Source: Sinanaerobacter sp. ZZT-01
Lineage (GTDB): Bacteria; Bacillota; Clostridia; Peptostreptococcales; Anaerovoracaceae
DNA: 64,000 nucleotides
NCBI RefSeq assembly: GCF_035621135.1
Contig: NZ_CP141728.1
Coordinates: 310,001-374,000 of the forward strand
Direction of reading: 5' to 3'
Shown here piece after piece: positions 58,501 through 64,000 of this stretch. The notes beneath the pieces are model-generated. The model worked only from the letters and a program-made list of their open reading frames with translations, had not been told where the DNA came from and searched no databases. The translations under genes were made by a program, and so were the position numbers. Each line of letters begins with the position of its first letter. The stretch's first letter is position 1.

Positions 58501-61104
58501 CAAAACAGCTGCTTCCGTTGTTTCCAATTGTTGAATTGTGAAGCTGACGGAGGTCGTAGTAAAGAATACAAGATTACCGTTCTCGGGGTATCTCTGGTCT
58601 TTGTTACGTATGGTTACGGTGGCAGTGCCTGGCTCAATATTGTTACTGTATTCTATATCGCAGAATTCCCTGATACGAGGCATATAGTAACGATTATCGG
58701 CAGTTACAATGTAAGGCTCAATGGCCTCTCCTGTGTAGGTGGCAGTATAGTTTTCGAATTGATTCGAAGAATCATCTGGTAGATAAAACAGAAGTTTAGG
58801 ACTGTATGTCTCAGTGTAGACCAAGCTTTTCACCAAAGCATAGTTAAATGTTTCTGTAAAAATATAATTTTTCGAATTTTCTCCAGTTAATTCAAGGTTG
58901 GCCTGGAAGTAAATTGGTACACTAGCAGTTCCAACATTGTCCTCTCCCCGTTCAAATTCCTTTGGATTTATACTAGATTTTAAAGCAACACCTACTTTAC
59001 CTTTGTCTCGTTCCAGAATCTCTGATTCTGATAAAGTGAGATTTTCTGCAATTAACTGAACCTTTGTATTACCCGCCTCGTATGCTCTAGGAAGAATACT
59101 GAGTCCATTAACTTGTGTTAATTTTTTAGGCCTAATAGTACCTATATTTCCAGATGATCCATCCTGAATATAATAATTTTTAAGGACGGGGTATACATCA
59201 CGTTCCAATACATAAAATCCATAGTTATTAATGACTACATTAATTCCTGTCCCAGCATCAGGGCTAGAAAAGGTGCCGAGCATATTATCATTCGGTAGTC
59301 TGACTTGATTTAATGTTTTTATATTTTCAAAGATGTCAGCATCTTTACTTAAATACCCATCGAATGCACACGTAACATTCGATGGATCATGGATGACCAG
59401 ATCGTTTGCTCCGTCATATTGCTTTACCAATTCGCCTCCAAGTGTCATTGTGAGGGCTCGCTTATCAATATTGCAATTATCTAGAGATAGCTCCGCTTCT
59501 CCATAGTAGGATGAGCTACTGAAAGTCACCTTATAGCGTTCTTTCACATTATTTCCAGCGAAAGCCATGCCAGAGGCATCAATATGCTGCGCACTACCCT
59601 GCAATAAATTCCATGAGAAAACACCTTCCTCATTTACGGGCTGACCGTCATATGTTACTTTAAGCAATTCGCAAAGGTTGTCTCCATAGGTTAATTTCTG
59701 AGAATTGCCAAGGGTGTTGCTGTCGTTATTAAAAGTTAGCGCTACAGATTGTTTTTCTGTTGTATCTGTATTAAATTTTAGTGATGACGAGGCACTGGTG
59801 TTAATGTGTGTCTCTCCATATGTCTCTTTCGGTATCCTAAGTGTATAGGAGTTATCTTTTTTTGCAGCTGTAATGCCATTAAATGTTACAGAAGAGATGT
59901 TCTCACCATTGATAGTAAGGAAAATGTCTTTCGTTGCGGAATATAGAGGTACTGACATTTCGCCATTTACTGTCAGAGCACTTTCTGAAGTATTCCAAGT
60001 ACCATCATTCGTAGCATTACCTAAGTATAAGCCCTGACCAGCTAGACCCGCTAAGGCAGAAGAGATACCAGCGGTACTACCCGATTGACTGACGCTTTGT
60101 AAATTTGCTCCACTGCCTTGGTAATTTAGAGTGGTTTTCGTTGCAGTGTAGCTGTTGGAATCGTTAGCGAACAGATAAGGAGATTCACCGGCAAGAGTTA
60201 AAAGCTCTAGAGTTGGGTGGTTCTCATCATGGTAATATATCTTCTTATTATAGCTTGCGGTAATAGTGCTAGTATCATTGATGGTTTCTCGCACTAAATA
60301 ATTATTATTGGGTGTAACCTCTAAGGTATCTGGAACTTCCTCGTAAAGATTAAGGTCGCTTATTGAAAATTGTGCATTGTAGTCACTTAATTCAAAGAGT
60401 GATGCAGCAGAATAATCACCTCCGCCCCAGTTATTGTGGGCAGGGTCATAGACTAGATAAACGTATACCTTTTTTTCAGGGGAGGGCTTGATTACAGCCC
60501 CGAAGGTAGCTTCGCCCCCACCTGTTTTTTCCTGCACATAAGCTTCGCTATTTGGGAGAAGGCTGCTATCTCCGACGATTTCAGGTTGCTTACTTCCACC
60601 AACAGCATATTCCTCGCGAGACAACTGTGGATCGTAAGAATGTACAGGACTGTTGTCCACATAAGGGACCTCAGAATTAAAGACAAACAGTCTGAAAACG
60701 CCGTCGTGGTAGTACGTACCATTATTATCAGGCAGGTTGACCTTGAAAGTTAGCATTCGGCTAATTTCACTTGGTTTAAGAACGATACGAAAGAAGGTCG
60801 CACAGGACGAATCACTTTGGGGTGGATTGTTAAAAGTGAAGTCCTTTGTTGAATTACCAGAAGCAATTTGTGCATGCCTTGAATCTGAATTAGTAATCTT
60901 ATTGCCATCAATGGCAAAATATCCACTGTCATCATCATATATGGAACCGCCATCGCGGTTATCCAGCAATGTCTGATTGCTGATAGCGTTAAGTAGATCA
61001 TCATAAGATGTATTACCCCACGCCAATGCTGTTATGGTCATTCCTGGCACTAGGCTTAGCACCAGGGTTAATGTTAATAACCAGCTTAATAGCCGTTTTT
61101 TCAT
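55531..61104 (-). CDS. Giant SLH surface protein 3
   Basis: A 1857-aa secreted protein with AGGAGGAATT before the ATG. Signal peptide LLSWLLTLTLVLSLVPGMTITALA. The N-terminal 500 residues have no fold I recognise and are rich in Asn/Ser/Tyr. Then MBG/YDG-type repeats (NKKYDGENTVAITNAKL; DKSYDGNEISYSGTP), a fibronectin type III-like domain (about 940-1035; ITDNAAIVTVNANDDGSDIA) and further Ig-like parts. A Gly/Ser linker precedes a Val/Thr-rich domain and three SLH motifs (about 1693-1855; FADVDQNTWSYGSVAYAYDN). It ends directly after SLH, without the wall-binding repeats of proteins 1 and 2. G+C appears a little lower in the middle part. Confidence 0.9.
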   Translation of the reverse strand: MKKRLLSWLLTLTLVLSLVPGMTITALAWGNTSYDDLLNAISNQTLLDNRDGGSIYDDDSGYFAIDGNKITNSDSRHAQIASGNSTKDFTFNNPPQSDSSCATFFRIVLKPSEISRMLTFKVNLPDNNGTYYHDGVFRLFVFNSEVPYVDNSPVHSYDPQLSREEYAVGGSKQPEIVGDSSLLPNSEAYVQEKTGGGEATFGAVIKPSPEKKVYVYLVYDPAHNNWGGGDYSAASLFELSDYNAQFSISDLNLYEEVPDTLEVTPNNNYLVRETINDTSTITASYNKKIYYHDENHPTLELLTLAGESPYLFANDSNSYTATKTTLNYQGSGANLQSVSQSGSTAGISSALAGLAGQGLYLGNATNDGTWNTSESALTVNGEMSVPLYSATKDIFLTINGENISSVTFNGITAAKKDNSYTLRIPKETYGETHINTSASSSLKFNTDTTEKQSVALTFNNDSNTLGNSQKLTYGDNLCELLKVTYDGQPVNEEGVFSWNLLQGSAQHIDASGMAFAGNNVKERYKVTFSSSSYYGEAELSLDNCNIDKRALTMTLGGELVKQYDGANDLVIHDPSNVTCAFDGYLSKDADIFENIKTLNQVRLPNDNMLGTFSSPDAGTGINVVINNYGFYVLERDVYPVLKNYYIQDGSSGNIGTIRPKKLTQVNGLSILPRAYEAGNTKVQLIAENLTLSESEILERDKGKVGVALKSSINPKEFERGEDNVGTASVPIYFQANLELTGENSKNYIFTETFNYALVKSLVYTETYSPKLLFYLPDDSSNQFENYTATYTGEAIEPYIVTADNRYYMPRIREFCDIEYSNNIEPGTATVTIRNKDQRYPENGNLVFFTTTSVSFTIQQLETTEAAVLADTNKGNDNWYIGDVTVNAPNGFQISKEIGQNANWQNFLVVTADMNGSYTYYLKKTADGSVTASKTIEIKRDSTAPTISAINNSNITDNAAIVTVNANDDGSDIASYELSKTSGGSEPTITGGDNGVFSISNLFPNTQYDFTATVKDKAGNVTTQALSFTTEKTLPTAGEPSFNSAVYGTPLSNLTIDSGTSGIAGSWVLDDKINNPDAIYPTVNDTTEYTVVFIPSENPDSYGQLTRKLKPTILPKELTLSEVTGSNKKYDGENTVAITNAKLNGIINSDEVYVDTNGLTGTLNGSDAGTYNAINIGNMTLAGVMAGNYTLNQPVEEISTTVEILKADAFTLNSPATMVKNQDNYTLRLDLTQTSGYPLTPGGTPVFTVTSNSYNSLSSATMEGNTLVLVVNKMQDYTSDAVTIDVTGMDNYENSTITVNVDYTDKVPVTISGVTVTDKSYDGNEISYSGTPVSTSGNMVTTPSAYTCTWQTASGQTLSAAPKNAGNYRLIISVDDNDPAYMGIGVVNFTISKATINITADNKTAYINDTKPTLTYTVSGLAPNEELKKLPNLTCDSDMGKSNTYTIAVSDAAVPEGDNYNEKIIYHNGVLTVSKSSSGGSSGGSSASASTALVSSDFGTVSVSATVSNSTATISVTDTQLSMIASAAKNTGTMKINVSALDVNAIVIPSKLVSAVDNASTSASLEVVLSNGTVTLDKTALNAIKDKGDVKISVEAVDHTKLSDTQKEALGKQTNTAVVVDVNIYVNGTKTSTFHNGKIHVSVPYMLKSGENADSITVWFINDDGTIEPKSGTYNDGTVEFTTDHLSQYLIVSFPFADVDQNTWSYGSVAYAYDNGLFSGTSATTFSPNTAMTRQMIWMVLARMDGRMPTDMDDARHWAMENGISDGSSPTNSISREQLAAILYRYAAYKKYDTTQGGMAIREFADYDGVSVYAQTSLSWAVNVGLIKGSNNKLMPHGDATRAQVAAILMRLIQNTKE

Positions 61105-61131
61105 AAAAAATTCCTCCTATGGTTTTCTATT

Positions 61132-61277
61132 CTCTCGGAATCTTCGCCCTTGATTTGTAAGGCTTTGGAGATTCTGTTTTATTAAAATTTCCCACCTTTT
61201 TTGGGTTTTGAATAATAATTATTTTTCAAAGCACGTTATTTTGACTTTTGTAATAATCACTTAAGATTCCGAAAGAG
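61132..61277. repeat. Long-range inverted repeat flanking the SLH3-SLH4 spacer
   Basis: CTCTCGGAATCTT (61132-61144) is inverted at 61263-61277 (AAGATTCCGAAAGAG, one 2-nt insertion). The arms enclose about 118 bp of AT-rich DNA. It could fold in the SLH3 leader RNA or mark a small inserted element. No target duplication was recognised. Confidence 0.5.
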
Positions 61278-61284
61278 CATATTT

Positions 61285-64000
61285 TTATTTCCCCATATAC
61301 CGATACAGGAAGGTTACGATCTGCGCACGAGTGCAGCCGCCATCGGGGCTGAACGCCGTATCAGACGTACCCTTTGTGATATCCTTTTCCACTGCCCATA
61401 GGACTGCATTGTAGTAATAGGCATCCTTAGACACATCTGCAAACGGATTTGCGGATATGGACGTGGTTTCTCCCGCCGCACGCCACAGGAAGGTCATGCT
61501 CTGGCTGCGGGTCACGGTAGCGCTTGGGCTGAAGGTTGTTGGAGAAGTACCCTTCACGATGCCTTTTTCCACCGCCCAGAGGACTGCCTTGTAATAGTAG
61601 TCCTTTGCGGAAACATCGGTAAACGGACAATTTGCGGAGGCCGGCTCCGGTGATCCCTCGGCGCGCCACAGGAAGGTGACCGCCTGCGCACGGGTGCAAA
61701 TTTTATCTGGGCTGAACGTGGTGCCTGTTGTGCCACTTGTAATGCCTTTTTCTGTTGCCCACAGCACTGCGTCATGATAATATGCGCTGTCCGCTACATC
61801 GACAAAGGGGCTTGCGCTCTGCACCGTTTTTTCCGTCCACTTGGCGTAAACTGTGGCGCTTTTGGTCAGGGTCACGCTAGTGACCTTGGTGGTCAGTGCC
61901 GTGTCGGAATACCAGCCTGCAAAATCATAACCATCCCTGGTTGCCTTATAGCCGCTCAGGTCAACGACCGTACCGGAAGTCTTGGATACGCTGGAAATTG
62001 CCGTGCCGCCGTTTGTTTCAAAGGTTAACGTATAGCTGCTGACGGAAACACCGCCGCCCGAACCACCGCCGTTATTATTGTTGTTCCCACCAGAACTTGC
62101 TTTTTTGAGCGTTATTGCACCAAGCGCACCGGTAAGCGTTGCCGGATTGCTGGATTCATTTGTTGCCGCAAGAGTGCTTGCATTGTTTGCTATGCTAAAG
62201 TAGTGATATCCGCCTCCAACGGTGTTTCCGACCGCATCGGTTATCTTAGTTCCGCTCGGAAGCATCGATGATGGAACATTCAGCGTCTGGCTTTGTGTTT
62301 TCATTTTGGTGGTATCCACCACGCAAACGGCGGCAACGTCGGCAGTTGCGGTAAAGGTGCTGCTTTCATCTATGGTAAAGCTTCCGTCTTTCACATACAC
62401 ACCGTAATCGCAGCCGACTATCAGCGTCGAACCGCCGCTAACACTCACATTGCCGCTTGCATCGTTGATTTTTTCTACCTTTAAACCAACAGAGCCAGAA
62501 CCAGCGGCCTTCGCAGTCAAGGATGCGCCGCTCTCAACATTTACTTCGCCGCATAAAGCCGCATAGCTATTGTCAGAAGAAATGCTCAGCGTTGTACCAG
62601 AGCCGATGACGTTCAACGTACCATCGTAAACACCCAGTGACAAGCTTCCGTTTACCGTTACGTGTGCCCCTTCCTGCACGGTAACCGTATCACGATTGGA
62701 ACCCAAGCTGATGATGCCGTTAATGTTAAGGGGCGCCGTGCCTTCAAAGGTTAGGTGCATAGCAGTGCCGCCAGCACCATTGATGCCTCCGCTGATGGTA
62801 CTGCCAGAAGATGTATTGATAATTGTGTCATCTGGCAAGGTTAAACTACCACTCACAAAGACGTCACCAAGTGTCAGCGTATTGTTTGTATCGTCCCAAT
62901 GATAGCCGTCAGCCGTCAGGTCGCCGCTGTCACCGCCAGTGGTCAGGTCAAGGTCGCCACTAATTTCTTTCACCGGAACACCTTCGTTGGTGTAGGTATC
63001 CCATATAGGAGGACCATCTTCATTTGTCCTTACCAGTACTAAGCCACTGCCTGCCAGCTTCAGCGCCTTAATCTCATCGACCGTTGTGCCAAACTTCATT
63101 TGCAATGTACCGTTATTCTCCAACACACCGCTGTTTTCTGCCTTAATGGTGCCTAAAACCATTGCCTCAACACCACTGTTTATCGTCACCCTTGAGCCAC
63201 TGCCGCTGATGGTAAGGTCGCCCGTAATGTAGGCATCCCCCTCATTGACTGTTAGAGTGCTGCCATCGCTGACGGTAAGGCTACAAGGCACATATGTATC
63301 AATTTGAACCGCACCTCCAGAATCTCCACCACTAGCGGACACCTTGGCACCGTTTTTGAGAACCACATCTCCCTCCGTTAACATGCCGTAAACCAAGCCA
63401 TCCATGGTAACGCTGCAACCGTCTATGGTCAGCGCGCCTATATTGGTGCACTGCCAAGCAGAAACGGTAAGTGAATCGCCGCTGCCGCCTTGAATGGTGA
63501 TGGGCTGAGGTTCACCACTGCCTCCATTCGCATAGATACCTACGCCGCCATCGCTTTTGCTGTTTGTAAGGCTGTTCTCGCCCTCCAACTTGATAATAGT
63601 TTCTGCACTCAATACAAGAGGTGTTGCACTAGCCGAAGTAATGTTGGCATTATGCAAGGTTAGCGTTTCCTTTGTTTCACCGTTTGCAGGGGTGAATAGT
63701 GCATAGCCGTTCCCTGCCTTATAATAGGTGATTACATCAGGAGGCGTGGATAAATCCAGCCCAGCAGAAGCATCAGCACCAGTGCTTTCTATCATCAAAA
63801 TATTTGAATTGATTGCTTTTGTACCACTAATGGAAACTGCGCCGATTATCATGCCTGCATCCCCAATGGTAACCGTACCATTGATGTTTGCAGCGTTAAT
63901 TGCCTTCGCGCTGTTATTTCCGCAAATCAGCACATCATCCGCCTTGATGGTCACATTCGAGGAATTGATTGCCGCCCAGCTGTTGCTGGTAGCAGTAGCG
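61285..64000 (-). CDS. SLH surface protein 4, 5' end outside window
   Basis: The frame is open across the window edge, so only the C-terminal 905 or so residues are seen. Residues up to about position 640 of this part are beta-helix-like with repeated short motifs (GDLTISGSGSRVTINSG, LNINGIISLGSNRDTVTV). A Flg_new/InlB-type domain follows (YTLTFETNGGTAISSVSKT, GYDFAGWYSDTALTTKV). Three SLH motifs end the protein (PFVDVADSAYYHDAVLWATE and repeats to YRYMGK). These SLH motifs are of the FxDVxxxxYYxxAVxWA type, unlike those of proteins 1 and 2. Likely surface-anchored adhesin or polysaccharide-binding protein. Confidence 0.88.
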   Translation of the reverse strand, partial: ATATSNSWAAINSSNVTIKADDVLICGNNSAKAINAANINGTVTIGDAGMIIGAVSISGTKAINSNILMIESTGADASAGLDLSTPPDVITYYKAGNGYALFTPANGETKETLTLHNANITSASATPLVLSAETIIKLEGENSLTNSKSDGGVGIYANGGSGEPQPITIQGGSGDSLTVSAWQCTNIGALTIDGCSVTMDGLVYGMLTEGDVVLKNGAKVSASGGDSGGAVQIDTYVPCSLTVSDGSTLTVNEGDAYITGDLTISGSGSRVTINSGVEAMVLGTIKAENSGVLENNGTLQMKFGTTVDEIKALKLAGSGLVLVRTNEDGPPIWDTYTNEGVPVKEISGDLDLTTGGDSGDLTADGYHWDDTNNTLTLGDVFVSGSLTLPDDTIINTSSGSTISGGINGAGGTAMHLTFEGTAPLNINGIISLGSNRDTVTVQEGAHVTVNGSLSLGVYDGTLNVIGSGTTLSISSDNSYAALCGEVNVESGASLTAKAAGSGSVGLKVEKINDASGNVSVSGGSTLIVGCDYGVYVKDGSFTIDESSTFTATADVAAVCVVDTTKMKTQSQTLNVPSSMLPSGTKITDAVGNTVGGGYHYFSIANNASTLAATNESSNPATLTGALGAITLKKASSGGNNNNNGGGSGGGVSVSSYTLTFETNGGTAISSVSKTSGTVVDLSGYKATRDGYDFAGWYSDTALTTKVTSVTLTKSATVYAKWTEKTVQSASPFVDVADSAYYHDAVLWATEKGITSGTTGTTFSPDKICTRAQAVTFLWRAEGSPEPASANCPFTDVSAKDYYYKAVLWAVEKGIVKGTSPTTFSPSATVTRSQSMTFLWRAAGETTSISANPFADVSKDAYYYNAVLWAVEKDITKGTSDTAFSPDGGCTRAQIVTFLYRYMGK

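Overview
The window looks like a mosaic accessory region of a low-G+C anaerobic Firmicute, most likely a Clostridia member. Grounds: strong AGGAGG-type ribosome binding sites, TndX-like large serine recombinases, Gram-positive type IV secretion genes, SLH-domain surface proteins, LytTR/GHKL signalling and c-di-GMP-I riboswitches. The left third is visibly AT-rich, while the right half is richer in G+C, so the segments probably have different origins.

Layout. (1) 1-3.2 kb: a truncated serine recombinase, a 45-aa gene, an HTH protein, and a PadR regulator overlapping a SAM methyltransferase, divergent around a perfect 16-bp palindrome. (2) 3.2-13.3 kb, minus strand: a decayed conjugative module. 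In transcription order it has MobC, a small protein, relaxase, a broken small gene, a broken VirD4 coupling protein, a broken pilin-like protein, TrbL/VirB6-like, two small membrane proteins, a truncated gene, an IS3-family insertion (1206 bp) with a deletion at its junction, a truncated and frameshifted cytosine methyltransferase, and TrsC/TrsD-like proteins. No VirB4 ATPase is present, so self-transfer is unlikely. (3) 13.3-21.4 kb: defence-type cargo, namely a KAP-like NTPase, a PIN-like protein, an oriT-like sequence between them, and a translationally coupled three-gene operon (nuclease-like protein, middle component, SMC-like ABC ATPase) behind a small HTH gene. It resembles ABC-three-component conflict systems. 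(4) 21.6-30.6 kb: a recombinase remnant, a small divergent resolvase-like protein, three complete large serine recombinases in one operon, a DUF6870-like protein and a DinG/XPD-type helicase.

(5) 31-64 kb: a cell-surface island. Four very large secreted SLH proteins (1960, 2259, 1857 and more than 890 aa) are encoded on the minus strand. The first is the last gene of an operon with LemA, a DUF2207 protein, a SHOCT protein and a zinc-ribbon protein. Between the first and second lie a lipoprotein, a copper-amine-oxidase-stalk-domain protein and a plus-strand XRE/LytTR/GHKL regulatory operon. A nearly identical 37-bp direct-repeat element with 21-bp periodicity sits upstream of both the lipoprotein and the stalk-domain gene and is a good candidate for the LytTR binding site. 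Two degenerate receiver-like proteins sit between the second and third SLH genes.

The most unusual structure is a repeated module. The first and second SLH genes each end about 10-30 nt before a c-di-GMP-I (GEMM-I) riboswitch on the same strand. Each riboswitch is followed by a terminator, an 18-bp inverted repeat and a sigma-70-like HTH gene (intact in one copy, internally deleted in the other). A third, eroded riboswitch follows the intact sigma-like gene. c-di-GMP control of adhesin or sigma-like genes is plausible, but the position of the riboswitch behind the adhesin gene is unexpected.
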